Positions 7,284 through 15,540 of a stretch of 64,000 nt of DNA are shown one piece after another. Every line of letters starts with the position of its first letter. Within the stretch, counting starts at the first letter, position 1. The DNA is taken from NCBI RefSeq assembly GCF_050942215.1, contig NZ_CP192056.1, positions 3,224,001-3,288,000 of the forward strand. Direction: 5' to 3'. A program made the translations under genes and the position numbers. The stretch comes from Sphaerimonospora sp050942215. Lineage in GTDB: Bacteria > Actinomycetota > Actinomycetes > Streptosporangiales > Streptosporangiaceae. Below the pieces are notes generated by a model, which saw only the letters and a list, made by a program, of their open reading frames with translations, did not search any database and had not been told where the DNA came from.

Positions 7284-8021
7284 TCAGCGCTGGTCGACCA
7301 TGACCTCGATGCTGTAGTCCCGCGCCCGGTAGCAGTGGTCGCCGTACTCCACCGCGCTGCCCACGGAGTCGAAGGCGACCCGCGTCATCGTGAGCACGGG
7401 GTCTGCGGCTTCCAGGCGGAGATGACCCCGTTCCGACGGGGTCGGGGTGCGCGCGCCGATCGTCTGGTGCGCGACGACCGGACGCACGCCACGCCGCCGC
7501 AGCACGCCGTACAGGCCCCCGGACTCCAGCTCCGCACGCGTGACGTCCAGGTGGCCGGGGGGCAGCCAGTTGCGCATGACGGCCAGCGGCCGATCGTCGG
7601 ACAGGCGCAGCCGCACGATCGACAGCAGCTCGGCGTCGGCCGGCAGGTCCAGCGCGGCCGCCACGCGTTCGTCGCACACCACCTCGTGGCCGAGGACGAC
7701 CGTCGACGGCCGGCCGCCGGCTCGCACGAGGTCGTCGTAGAGGCCGGTGAGCTCGGCCCGCCGATGCACCTTGCGGTTGGCGACCGTGGTGCCGAGCCCG
7801 CGCCGCCGCACCAGCAGCCCCTGGTTCACCAGTTCCTGTATGGCCCGCCGGACCGTCGGCCGCGACAGGCCGAGCCGCTCGGCGAGCGCGACCTCGTTCT
7901 CGAACGGATCGCCCGGCTGCAGCCGCCCGCTCGCGATCGCCATGGTGAGCTGCTCGGCGAGCTGGTGGTAGAGGGGAACCGGGGATGAGCGGTCGATCGT
8001 CACGCCCACTTGGATTGCCAC
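7284..8021 (-). CDS. GntR-family transcriptional regulator, HutC/UTRA type
   Basis: A 245-residue regulator. Residues 1-70 form the winged helix-turn-helix (PLYHQLAEQLTMAIASGRLQPG, then LAERLGLSRPTVRRAIQELV and the GLLVRRRGLGT wing). The rest is a UTRA ligand domain with LLSIVRLRLSDDRPLAV and the conserved acidic/aromatic end. The start is placed at GTG 8021; an in-frame ATG at 8057 would extend it into the divergent promoter. It lies back to back with a Gfo/Idh-type oxidoreductase, whose expression it probably controls along with its own. The effector is unknown; HutC-type regulators often sense sugars or sugar phosphates. Confidence 0.85.
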   Translation of the reverse strand: MAIQVGVTIDRSSPVPLYHQLAEQLTMAIASGRLQPGDPFENEVALAERLGLSRPTVRRAIQELVNQGLLVRRRGLGTTVANRKVHRRAELTGLYDDLVRAGGRPSTVVLGHEVVCDERVAAALDLPADAELLSIVRLRLSDDRPLAVMRNWLPPGHLDVTRAELESGGLYGVLRRRGVRPVVAHQTIGARTPTPSERGHLRLEAADPVLTMTRVAFDSVGSAVEYGDHCYRARDYSIEVMVDQR

Positions 8022-8172
8022 GGCGCAGAGTTTACCCCGAACATGTGCGTACGACATTACGAAAATATGTCAGGACAAACCCCTGACGGCGGTTCGCGGG
8101 TGGTCGCATTCCGCGGTGGAAAGCACCGATACGATCCCTTCTGCTGGTAAGCAGGGGAAGGGGAATGCACAG

Positions 8173-9168
8173 ATGGAACCGTTGCGGCTCGGCGTCCTCG
8201 GCGCGGCCAGGATCTCCGCGCTCGCCATCGTCGCGCCGGCGCAGCTGACCGGCACCCGCCTGGTCGCGGTGGCGGCGCGTGACCGGCGACGGGCCGAGGC
8301 CTTCGCCGCGGAGCACGGCGTGGAGCGGGTCGTCGCCGCCTACGCCGATCTGCTGGCCGACCCCGAGGTCGAGGCGGTGTACAACCCGCTGGTCAACGCT
8401 CTGCACGGCCCGTGGAATCTCGCCGCGGCCGAGGCCGGCAAGCACGTGCTGTCGGAGAAGCCGTTCGCCTCGAACGCCGAGGAGGCGGCCGAGGTGCGCG
8501 ACGCGGCGCGGCGCGCGGGGGTGACGGTGATGGAGGGCTTCCACTACCGCTACCACCCGGTCACGCTGCGGCTCCACGAACTGCTGGCCTCGGGAGAACT
8601 GGGCGAACTGGTCCGCGTCGAGACGATGACGGCGATCGAGGCTCCCGCCGAGGACGACCCCCGGTGGTCCCTGGCGCTCGCCGGCGGCGCGCTCATGGAC
8701 GTCGGCTGCTACAGCCTGCACGCGCAGCGCGTCCTCGCCCCCTGGGGCGGCGGCGAGCCCGCCGTGACGTCGGCCAGGGCGGGTGAGCGCGCCGGCGCGC
8801 CGGGCGTGGACGAGTGGCTCGACGCCGACCTGGTCTTCCCCTCCGGCGCGACCGGTCTGGCGCGCTGCCACATGGCCGCCGACGGTTTGGAGATGAGCTG
8901 CCGGATCATCGGCAGCCGGGGCGAGGCCACCGCAATGAACTTCGTCCTGCCGCACATGGACGACCGCATCGTGATCGAGACCGGGGCGGGCCGCCGGGTC
9001 GAGCACCTCGGCAGGCGGCCGTCCTTCGCCTACCAGCTCGAGGCGTTCACCGCGGCGGTCCGGACGGGCACGCCGGTGCCCACCGACGCCGACGACGCGG
9101 TGGTCACGATGCGGCTGGTCGACGACTGCTACCGGGCCGCCGGGCTGACGCCCCGGCCGCGGATGTAG
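8173..9168 (+). CDS. Gfo/Idh/MocA-family oxidoreductase
   Basis: A 331-residue NAD(P)-dependent dehydrogenase. The N-terminal Rossmann motif LGVLGAARIS, the EKPFASNAEEA lysine motif and a YRYHPVTLRL helix are typical of the family; the C-terminal domain is the alpha/beta substrate domain. Family members oxidise sugars, inositols or related cyclic substrates. ATG 8173 is chosen because the purine-rich AAGGGGAA (about 8158-8165) stands 8 nt upstream; an in-frame start at 8116 lacks such a site. It is divergent from the GntR regulator. Substrate unknown. Confidence 0.87.
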   Translation: MEPLRLGVLGAARISALAIVAPAQLTGTRLVAVAARDRRRAEAFAAEHGVERVVAAYADLLADPEVEAVYNPLVNALHGPWNLAAAEAGKHVLSEKPFASNAEEAAEVRDAARRAGVTVMEGFHYRYHPVTLRLHELLASGELGELVRVETMTAIEAPAEDDPRWSLALAGGALMDVGCYSLHAQRVLAPWGGGEPAVTSARAGERAGAPGVDEWLDADLVFPSGATGLARCHMAADGLEMSCRIIGSRGEATAMNFVLPHMDDRIVIETGAGRRVEHLGRRPSFAYQLEAFTAAVRTGTPVPTDADDAVVTMRLVDDCYRAAGLTPRPRM

Positions 9169-9172
9169 CGGG

Positions 9173-9296
9173 GGAGACACCGCCCGCGAACGATCGCCGG
9201 TGTCTCCGTACGCCGTGCCCGGTCCGCTGAGAGATCACGCAGTGATCGCCGCGGACCGGGGCGCGTTCCGCGGCGACGGCGCGATCACTGCGTGGT
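9173..9296. terminator. Nested hairpins between convergent oxidoreductase and thioredoxin genes
   Basis: GGAGACACCG (9173-9182) pairs with CGGTGTCTCC (9198-9207). Next to it GGTCCGC/GCGGACC (9221-9257) encloses GATCAC/GTGATC, and the segment ending in the thioredoxin stop region (9270-9296) can pair with 9236-9254. This should stop transcription from both sides. Confidence 0.7.
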
Positions 9297-9659
9297 CTTG
9301 CCGCCGGTCTGGGCCGCCACCTCGGCGCGTACCGCGTCCATGTCGAGGGCGCGAAGCTGCCTGATCAGATCCTCGAGTGCCGTCGCAGGCAGCGCGCCCG
9401 CCTGGGCGAAGACCTGGATGCCGTCCCGGATCGCCATGATCGTGGGAATGGCCTGGATGTTGAACGCCTGGGACAGCGCGGGCTGCGCCTCTGTGTCGAT
9501 CTTGCCGAACTTGATGTCGGCATGCCGCTCGGAGGCTTTCTCGTACACGGGCGCGAACGACCGGCAGGGCCCGCACCAGGACGCCCAGAAGTCGAGCAGC
9601 ACGATGCCCTCTTCGGTGATGTCGTTGAAGTTCTTCTCGGTCACCTCGATGGTCGCCAT
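9285..9659 (-). CDS. trxA: Thioredoxin
   Basis: A 124-residue thioredoxin with active site WASWCGPC (Cys29, Cys32) and the cis-proline motif AIPTIMAI. It reduces protein disulfides in the cytoplasm using thioredoxin reductase, which is not in this window. The C-terminus carries about 15 extra residues beyond the usual fold (AEVAAQTGGKTTQ). A clear AAAGGAG precedes ATG. It is divergent from ctaD, sharing a 149-bp promoter region, which suggests a role linked to respiration or redox stress rather than the main housekeeping thioredoxin. Confidence 0.92.
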   Translation of the reverse strand: MATIEVTEKNFNDITEEGIVLLDFWASWCGPCRSFAPVYEKASERHADIKFGKIDTEAQPALSQAFNIQAIPTIMAIRDGIQVFAQAGALPATALEDLIRQLRALDMDAVRAEVAAQTGGKTTQ

Positions 9660-9808
9660 GGGCGACTCCTTTCATCCAGTCCTCAGCGGGCATAACCAGC
9701 CGCGACATTCGGGCATTCCTCTTCGTGCGGTGATCGTGTGACCGGCGCGTGACGGGGCAGGGCAACCGGGGCAGGGGGACCTCCTTCGCCTTCGAAAGGA
9801 GCCGCCGC

Positions 9809-11491
9809 ATGACCGCGCAGGCCACTCGGCCCGGTACGACGCCGGGACGGCGACGCCCGATCGGCTCGGCCGCCGCCTCCTGGCTGTCCAGCACGGATCA
9901 CAAGGTGATCGGGAACATGTATCTGATCGCCTCGTTCGGCTTCTTCCTGCTCGGCGGCGCCATGGCCATGGTGATCCGGGCCGAGTTGCTCCAGCCGGGC
10001 ATGCAGTACGTCGACCTGACCCGGTACAACGAGATGTTCACCATGCACGGCACGATCATGCTGCTGCTGTTCGCGACGCCGCTGTTCGCCGGGTTCGCCA
10101 ACGCGATCATGCCGCTGCAGATCGGCGCCCCCGACGTGGCGTTCCCCCGGCTGAACATGGTGAGCTTCTGGCTGTTCCTGTTCGGCGGGCTGATGAGCCT
10201 GGGCGGTTTCGCGATGGGCGGCGCCCCGGCCTTCGGCTGGACGGCCTACACGCCGCTGGCCACCTCCGCGTACAGTCCGCAGATCGGGGGGGATCTGTGG
10301 ATCATGGGGCTCGCCCTGGCCGGCGTCGGCACGATCCTCGGCACGGTCAACTTCATCACCACGATCATCATGATGCGCGCCCCCGGCATGACCATGTTCC
10401 GTATGCCGCTGTTCACGTGGAACGTGCTGTTCACCGGGGTCCTCGTGCTGCTGGCTTTCCCGGTGCTGGCCGCCGCGCTGCTCGCCCTGGAGGCCGACCG
10501 CAAGCTCGGCACGCACATCTACGATCCGCAGACGGGCGGCCCGGTCCTCTGGCAGCACCTGTTCTGGTTCTTCGGCCACCCCGAGGTCTACATCATCGCG
10601 CTGCCGTTCTTCGGGATCGTCACCGAGGTGATCCCGGTCTTCAGCCGCAAACCGCTGTTCGGCTACATCGGCCTGGTGGGCGCGACGATGGCCATCACCG
10701 TGCTGTCCGCGACGGTGTGGGCGCATCACATGTTCGCCACCGGCCGGGTGCTGCTGCCGTTCTTCTCGTTCATGACGTTCCTGATCGCGGTGCCGACCGG
10801 GGTGAAGTTCTTCAACTGGGTCGGCACGATGTGGCGCGGGCACCTGACGTTCGAGCCGCCGATGCTGTTCGCCGTGGGGTTCCTGGTCACGTTCCTGTTC
10901 GGCGGGCTCACCGGGGTGATCCTGGCGTCGCCGCCGCTCGACTTCCACATCACCGACACCTACTTCGTCGTGGCCCACTTCCACTACGTGGTCTTCGGCA
11001 CGGTCGTGTTCGCGATGTTCTCCGGCTTCTACTTCTGGTGGCCGAAGCTGACCGGCAGGATGCTGGACGACCGGCTCGGGCAGGTGCACTTCTGGATGGT
11101 CTTCGTCGGTTTCCAGGCGACGTTCCTCGTGCAGCACTGGCTGGGCGTGATCGGCATGCCGCGGCGGTACGGCGACTACTCTCCGGTCGACGGCTTCACC
11201 CTGCTCAACCAGATCTCCAGCGCGGGCGCGTTCCTGCTCGGCCTGTCGAACCTGCCGTTCCTGCTCAACATCTGGCTCACCGCTCGGCGCGGCGCGCGGG
11301 TCACCGCCGACGACCCCTGGGGGTACGGCAACTCGCTGGAATGGGCGACCTCGTGCCCGCCCCCGCGCCACAACTTCGTCTCGATCCCGCCGATCCGGTC
11401 GGAGCGGCCCGCCTTCGATCTCCACTATCCGCGCCTCGGCGGCGAGCCCGGCCAACCTCCCGAGACCAGACGCGACGTGGTGGACCTATGA
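9809..11491 (+). CDS. ctaD: Cytochrome c oxidase subunit I (aa3 type)
   Basis: The 560-residue catalytic subunit of a haem-copper oxidase. Twelve or so membrane segments are apparent; MHGTIMLLLFATPLF carries the low-spin haem ligand, GHPEVYIIALPFFGI the CuB ligand with the cross-linked tyrosine, WAHHMF two further CuB ligands, and DTYFVVAHFHYV the high-spin haem ligand. ATG 9809 has GAAAGGA at 9795-9801. The gene stands alone: no ctaC, ctaE or qcr genes are nearby. Actinomycetes often keep a second, orphan ctaD beside the one linked to ctaC; this looks like such a copy. It lies just upstream of the cytochrome bd genes. Confidence 0.95.
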   Translation: MTAQATRPGTTPGRRRPIGSAAASWLSSTDHKVIGNMYLIASFGFFLLGGAMAMVIRAELLQPGMQYVDLTRYNEMFTMHGTIMLLLFATPLFAGFANAIMPLQIGAPDVAFPRLNMVSFWLFLFGGLMSLGGFAMGGAPAFGWTAYTPLATSAYSPQIGGDLWIMGLALAGVGTILGTVNFITTIIMMRAPGMTMFRMPLFTWNVLFTGVLVLLAFPVLAAALLALEADRKLGTHIYDPQTGGPVLWQHLFWFFGHPEVYIIALPFFGIVTEVIPVFSRKPLFGYIGLVGATMAITVLSATVWAHHMFATGRVLLPFFSFMTFLIAVPTGVKFFNWVGTMWRGHLTFEPPMLFAVGFLVTFLFGGLTGVILASPPLDFHITDTYFVVAHFHYVVFGTVVFAMFSGFYFWWPKLTGRMLDDRLGQVHFWMVFVGFQATFLVQHWLGVIGMPRRYGDYSPVDGFTLLNQISSAGAFLLGLSNLPFLLNIWLTARRGARVTADDPWGYGNSLEWATSCPPPRHNFVSIPPIRSERPAFDLHYPRLGGEPGQPPETRRDVVDL

Positions 11492-11571
11492 CGCCGTGGA
11501 CCCGTGACGCCTATGACGCCCCCGACCCGTGACGTCCGCCGTCCGGCGGCCGGCCGGGCAAGCGGACCGGT

Positions 11572-12045
11572 TCAGGAACGGGCGCCGGCGAGCACGGCCT
11601 CGGCGCGGCGCTCCCGCTCGCCGCCGGGCAGCACCACGACGACCGGGCAGCGCGCCCTGAGCAGGCAGGCGGTGACCACCGGGTTGATCACGGGGTACGG
11701 CTCGCTCTCGGCCTCGTGCGCGCCGAGGACGAGCAGGTCGGCGTCCGCGGTCGCACGCAGCAGGACCTGGGCCGACGGACCCTCGACGACGACGGGCGCG
11801 ACGTGGCTCTCCCCCAGCTCCCTGACGGCGTGCTCGGCGACGCCGACGGCCGCCGCGCGCTCGTCCTCACGGGAGGTCCGGCTCGACAGCGGGGCATAGG
11901 GGGCGTGCAATCCGCCCGACCACTCCCAGGTGTACACGGCCTCGACCCGCGCACCGCGTAGCAGCCCCTCGGCGGCGGCCCACCGCAGAGCGGCCTGCGA
12001 TGCCATCGACCCGTTGATGCCCACGACGATTTTCGGCTGGTCCAC
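11572..12045 (-). CDS. Universal stress protein, single UspA domain
   Basis: A 157-residue protein with one Usp domain: KIVVGINGSMASQAALRWA at the N-terminus and CPVVVVLPG at the end. The usual ATP-binding loop G-x2-G-x9-G-[ST] is replaced by LGAHEAESEPYPVINPVVTA, so ATP binding is doubtful. GTG 12045 follows the purine-rich GAGGCGGGA. Its place between ctaD and cytochrome bd fits a role in low-oxygen or respiratory stress, as known for mycobacterial Usp proteins, but this is inference. Confidence 0.85.
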   Translation of the reverse strand: MDQPKIVVGINGSMASQAALRWAAAEGLLRGARVEAVYTWEWSGGLHAPYAPLSSRTSREDERAAAVGVAEHAVRELGESHVAPVVVEGPSAQVLLRATADADLLVLGAHEAESEPYPVINPVVTACLLRARCPVVVVLPGGERERRAEAVLAGARS

Positions 12046-12445
12046 GTCCCGCCTCGCTCTCCACTTCCGCCAGGTACGACGGCTGCCCGTCACCTCGCCC
12101 CGGGGGGACAGGCGACGGTCCGGGAAGCCGGGATTCCTCTGAAGACAGGGTATCCGGGCAACGGTCCTCTTCTGCCCCACCATCTCCCAATTTTCGTGGG
12201 TTGTCCCCCACGGCTCCCACACTGCCATCGGCGGTCACCACCCGTCGCCCGCCGTACGGCCATCGGCGGGAGTCCCATGGTCACGAGAGTGATGGGACCT
12301 TGGGCCCGGCCGGCTCGCGCACGAGGACGCCGTTCGGCCGGTGCGGGACCACGTGGCCGATCCACCCCCGTCCGGCACGGCCGCGATCCGCCGCCTCCCT
12401 CGTCCCGCGACTACGCTTACGGGCAGCCGGGGCGAGGGAGGTTCC
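12046..12445. other. Divergent intergenic region upstream of usp and the permease-prefix gene
   Basis: The 400 bases hold no supported gene. Visible structures are GTGGG/CCCAC (12196-12211) in the usp promoter area, GTCCCAT/ATGGGAC (12272-12298), and a direct repeat of GCCATCGGCGG. TACGCT around 12413 may be a -10 for the + strand gene. Confidence 0.45.
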
Positions 12446-13150
12446 ATGACGGGCGGGGGTCCGATCGACGTCCATGTGACCGCGCTGCGCTCCGCCCTGC
12501 GCGGTCCCGGGCGGCTGAAGCGTGACCTGCTCGCCGAGGCCCGCGACGGTCTGCTGGACGCCGCCGAGGCCTACGAGTGCGACGGCCTGCCGCGAGCGGA
12601 GGCCGAGCGGCGTGCGGTCGAGGATTTCGGCCCGGTGGCGGACATCGCGCCGGGATTCCAGCGGGAGCTCGCGGTCGGTCAGGGCCGCAGGACCGCCCTG
12701 CTGCTGTTCCTCAGCGTGCCGCCGACGGCGTTCCTGTGGAACCTCATGTGGATGATCTCCCCCGAGCCGTCGTCCCTAACGACCCCCAAGCCGGCCTGGT
12801 TCGGCCTGCTGGCCAGGGTCGTCGACTACAGCCAGCTCCTCACCGGGCTGACCGGCGCCGTCGTGCTGCTGGCGCTCGGCCGGGGACTGCGGCGGCTACG
12901 CCGCCCCGCGCTGGTCACCCGGTCGCTGGGCCTGTTCGTATGCCTGGGAATGCCGATGACCGTCGCGATGTGCATGGCCCTGGGCCTGACCAGGGGGATG
13001 TCGGACATCTTCGCCGACTGGCCGGGCACCGCCCTGGGCGCCGGCAGCCTCGCCCTGTGGCTGTGGCAGCTCTACAGCGCCACGCGCTGCCTGCGATTCG
13101 CCGGGGCGGTCACCCGGGCGGATCCAGCACATTCCCGATCGTACGCGTGA
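12446..13150 (+). CDS. Permease-prefix (HAAS-like) domain membrane protein
   Basis: A 234-residue protein. Residues 5-75 form a soluble helical domain (LRSALRGPGRLKRDLLAEARDGLLDA, then AVEDFGPVADIAPGFQREL), the pattern of permease-prefix/HAAS domains. It is followed by four likely membrane segments. Such proteins usually accompany PadR regulators, and a PadR gene lies convergently with a 41-bp overlap at its 3' end. ATG 12446 is preceded by GAGGGAGG. Function is unknown; a membrane sensor or partner of PadR is a fair guess. Confidence 0.7.
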   Translation: MTGGGPIDVHVTALRSALRGPGRLKRDLLAEARDGLLDAAEAYECDGLPRAEAERRAVEDFGPVADIAPGFQRELAVGQGRRTALLLFLSVPPTAFLWNLMWMISPEPSSLTTPKPAWFGLLARVVDYSQLLTGLTGAVVLLALGRGLRRLRRPALVTRSLGLFVCLGMPMTVAMCMALGLTRGMSDIFADWPGTALGAGSLALWLWQLYSATRCLRFAGAVTRADPAHSRSYA

Positions 13151-13433
13151 ACGATCGCCACGCCGAGCGCTCCCCGGCCAGTGCCCGGCGGCCCGCGTCG
13201 GTGAGCCGGTAGGTCCGGCGCCTGCGGCCCCCCGCTGTCGACCACTCGCCGGTCAGCAGCCCCGCGCTCTCCAGCCGCCGCAACGCCGGATAGACCGTGC
13301 CGGTCGGAGCGTTCAGCTCGCCACCGCTGCGCTCGCGCAGCGCCTCGATGATCGCATAGCCGTGCAGCCGCTCCCTCTCCAGCACGGAGAGCAGCAGGGC
13401 GTCCATGTGTCCGCGGAGCTCGTCGGCGTTCAC
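13110..13433 (-). CDS. PadR-family transcriptional regulator
   Basis: A 107-residue PadR subfamily-2 protein: LLLSVLERERLHGYAIIEAL, GTVYPALRRLESAGLL and the wing RRRRTYRLTDAGRRAL. No large C-terminal domain. GTG 13433 starts it. It is transcribed away from cydA across 84 bp that contain two inverted repeats and the cydA promoter, so it is a strong candidate regulator of the cytochrome bd operon as well as of itself. Its 3' end overlaps that of the permease-prefix gene by 41 bp. Confidence 0.88.
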   Translation of the reverse strand: MNADELRGHMDALLLSVLERERLHGYAIIEALRERSGGELNAPTGTVYPALRRLESAGLLTGEWSTAGGRRRRTYRLTDAGRRALAGERSAWRSFTRTIGNVLDPPG

Positions 13434-13473
13434 TTCCGAAGCCTATCCCGGTCCTCCATGCGACCATTCTATA

Positions 13474-13502
13474 TGTAGGCTCCCTACACGTAGGTTGGCT
13501 AC
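13474..13502. promoter_or_regulatory. Double inverted repeat between padR and cydA (candidate PadR operator)
   Basis: TGTAGG-CTC-CCTACA (13474-13488) is followed at once by GTAG-GTTGG-CTAC (13490-13502). The first resembles half of the PadR-type ATGT-N8-ACAT operator. The site lies just before the cydA ribosome-binding site (AAGGGAG, about 13507-13513). Confidence 0.6.
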
Positions 13503-13517
13503 TTATAAGGGAGTCGC

Positions 13518-14705
13518 ATGGACGTCGTCGATCTGGCCCGGTGGCAGTTCGCCGTGACGGGAAGCCTCCACTTCCTGTTCGTCGTGCTCACGCTGGGACT
13601 GGCCCCGCTCGTCGCGATCATGAACACGCGCCACGTGCTGAGCGGGAACCCCCTGCACGAGCGGATGACCCGCTTCTGGGGGCAGATATATGTGATCAAC
13701 TACGCGCTCGGCATCTTCACCGGCCTCGTGATGGAGTTTCAGTTCGGGCTGAACTGGAGTGGTCTTTCGCACTACGCCGGTGACGTCTTCGGGGCGCCGC
13801 TGGCCATGGAGACGCTGCTGGCCTTCTTCCTGGAGTCCACGTTCCTCGGTTTGTGGATCTTCGGCTGGCACCGATTGCCGAAGAAGGCGCATCTGGCCTG
13901 CATCTGGCTGGTGACGCTGACCGCCTACGCCTCCGCGTTCTTCGTCATGGTGGCCAACTCGTTCTTGCAGCACCCGGCGGGCGCGGTGGAGGAGGGCGGC
14001 CGGCTGGTGCTGCGCGACTTCGGCGCGCTGCTCGCCAACCCGACCCTCGTCTTCGCGCTCCCCCATGTGATCGGCGCCGGCCTGATGACCGGCGGCTTCG
14101 TGATGTTCGGCGCCAGCGCCTACCACCTGTTCAGACGGACCGCGGAGCGCGAGTTCTTCGTCCGATCGCTGCGCATCGGGGTCGTGGCGGCGTCCGTCGG
14201 CTCGACGTTCACCGTCGGATCCGGGTTCGCCCAGTTCGGCCCGATCGGCAGCGTCCAGCCGGACAAGTTCGACGGAGCCGTTGAGGGCACCGCGCTCGGC
14301 GTGATGATCATGATCGGCCAGCTCGGGCAGTTCATCGTGCTCTTCGCGCTGCTGCCGCTGCTCTTCCGCGACCTGCTGGCCCGCTGGCGCTGGCTCCACC
14401 CGGTTCTCATGCTCATGGTCCCGCTGCCGTTCGTGGCGGCGATCGCCGGCTGGATCGCCCGCGAGGTCGGCCGTCAGCCCTGGCTCGTGTACGGCAGGCT
14501 CCGCGTGGCCGACGCGCTGACCCCGGGCATGACCACCGGCGGGCTCACCGCCTCGCTGGCCGCCTTCGCCGGTCTGCTCGGGCTGCTCGCCGTGGTCGAC
14601 TACGCCCTGATCGCCCGTGCCGTACGGCGCGGCCCCGGGCTGGTCGCCCTCGGCGCTCCGGACCTCCCGGCGGAACCCGCCCCCGCCCCCGCCCGCTCGC
14701 TGTAG
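13518..14705 (+). CDS. cydA: Cytochrome bd oxidase subunit I
   Basis: A 395-residue membrane quinol oxidase subunit carrying the haems. His18 in GSLHFLFVVLTLGLAPL is the haem b595 ligand, and the quinol-site motif GWIAREVGRQPW is present. It is clearly shorter than E. coli CydA (about 520 residues); the missing part falls in the Q-loop, so this belongs to the short-Q-loop (CIO-like) group. It is the first gene of cydABDC, and its promoter is shared with a PadR regulator. It supports respiration at low oxygen or when the cytochrome bc1-aa3 branch is blocked. Confidence 0.93.
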   Translation: MDVVDLARWQFAVTGSLHFLFVVLTLGLAPLVAIMNTRHVLSGNPLHERMTRFWGQIYVINYALGIFTGLVMEFQFGLNWSGLSHYAGDVFGAPLAMETLLAFFLESTFLGLWIFGWHRLPKKAHLACIWLVTLTAYASAFFVMVANSFLQHPAGAVEEGGRLVLRDFGALLANPTLVFALPHVIGAGLMTGGFVMFGASAYHLFRRTAEREFFVRSLRIGVVAASVGSTFTVGSGFAQFGPIGSVQPDKFDGAVEGTALGVMIMIGQLGQFIVLFALLPLLFRDLLARWRWLHPVLMLMVPLPFVAAIAGWIAREVGRQPWLVYGRLRVADALTPGMTTGGLTASLAAFAGLLGLLAVVDYALIARAVRRGPGLVALGAPDLPAEPAPAPARSL

Positions 14706-14718
14706 AGGAACCAGGCCA

Positions 14719-15483
14719 ATGGAGATCTTGTGGTTCGGGACGCTCGCCGTCCTGCTGATCGGTTACTTCGCGCTGGAGGGCTTCGACATCGGGCTCGGCA
14801 TGCTGCTGCCGGTGCTGGGCCGCACACCGGCCGGCCGCGACCGGCTCGTCGGGGCGATGGGCCCGTTCGTGCTCGCCAACGAGGTGTGGCTGGTGGCCCT
14901 GGTGGGCACGCTGCTCGGCGCGTTCCCGATCCTCGAGGGCAGGGTGATCGGCGGGCTGTACCCGCTGGTGGTGGTGCTGCTGCTGTCATGGATCCTGCGC
15001 GACGCCGGACTGTGGTTCCGCCGCCGCGTGGGCGGGGCCGCCTGGCGGTCCTGGTGGGACGCGGCGCTGTGCCTCGGCTCCGCCGGGCTGGCGCTCACCT
15101 GGGGGATGGTCCTGACCGCCGTCGTGCGCGGGCTGCCGCAGGACGCACTGTTCGACCCGCTGGGCATCGCGGGCGGCATCGTCGTCGCCGCGGTCTTCGC
15201 CTTCCACGGCTGGACCTTCGCCGCCTGGCGGCTCCCCGGCGAACCCGTCGTCGGCGGGCGGCGTCGGTCGAGCCGGGCCCTGCTGGGCTCCGCCTGTGTG
15301 GCCGCCGCGCCGGCCGCCGTGGTCGTGGCGGCCCTGGCCTCCCCGATCCTCGATCACGCCGCCCCGAGCGCGACACTGACTGTGCTCAGTGTCATGGTGT
15401 TGCCGTGCGTTCCCATCATGGTGGGCGCGCAACTATGGATATGGCGCACCTTCGCGAGGGGCGCCGTGCCGACGTTCTTCTGA
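14719..15483 (+). CDS. cydB: Cytochrome bd oxidase subunit II
   Basis: A 254-residue multi-span protein with the family signature FALEGFDIGLGMLLP near the N-terminus, ANEVWLVALVGTLLGAFP, and HGWTFAAWRLPG. ATG 14719 follows AGAGGAA by 8 nt; 13 bp separate it from cydA. It is about 80-120 residues shorter than most CydB proteins, matching the compact CydA beside it. It pairs with CydA in the membrane to form the oxidase. Confidence 0.9.
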   Translation: MEILWFGTLAVLLIGYFALEGFDIGLGMLLPVLGRTPAGRDRLVGAMGPFVLANEVWLVALVGTLLGAFPILEGRVIGGLYPLVVVLLLSWILRDAGLWFRRRVGGAAWRSWWDAALCLGSAGLALTWGMVLTAVVRGLPQDALFDPLGIAGGIVVAAVFAFHGWTFAAWRLPGEPVVGGRRRSSRALLGSACVAAAPAAVVVAALASPILDHAAPSATLTVLSVMVLPCVPIMVGAQLWIWRTFARGAVPTFF

Positions 15484-15540
15484 TTGGGTGGCGGCCGCGC
15501 GGTTCCGGGGCATCGTCGCGCGGCCTCCGATGGGGGCAGT

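Noticed and set aside
9683..11455. A 590-residue frame antisense to ctaD
   Set aside because: Low-complexity His/Arg/Glu text caused by high GC3 of ctaD; no family resemblance.
11488..11532. A 14-codon frame starting in ATGA overlap with the ctaD stop
   Set aside because: Too short and without conserved features; it may be translated by coupling but nothing shows a function.
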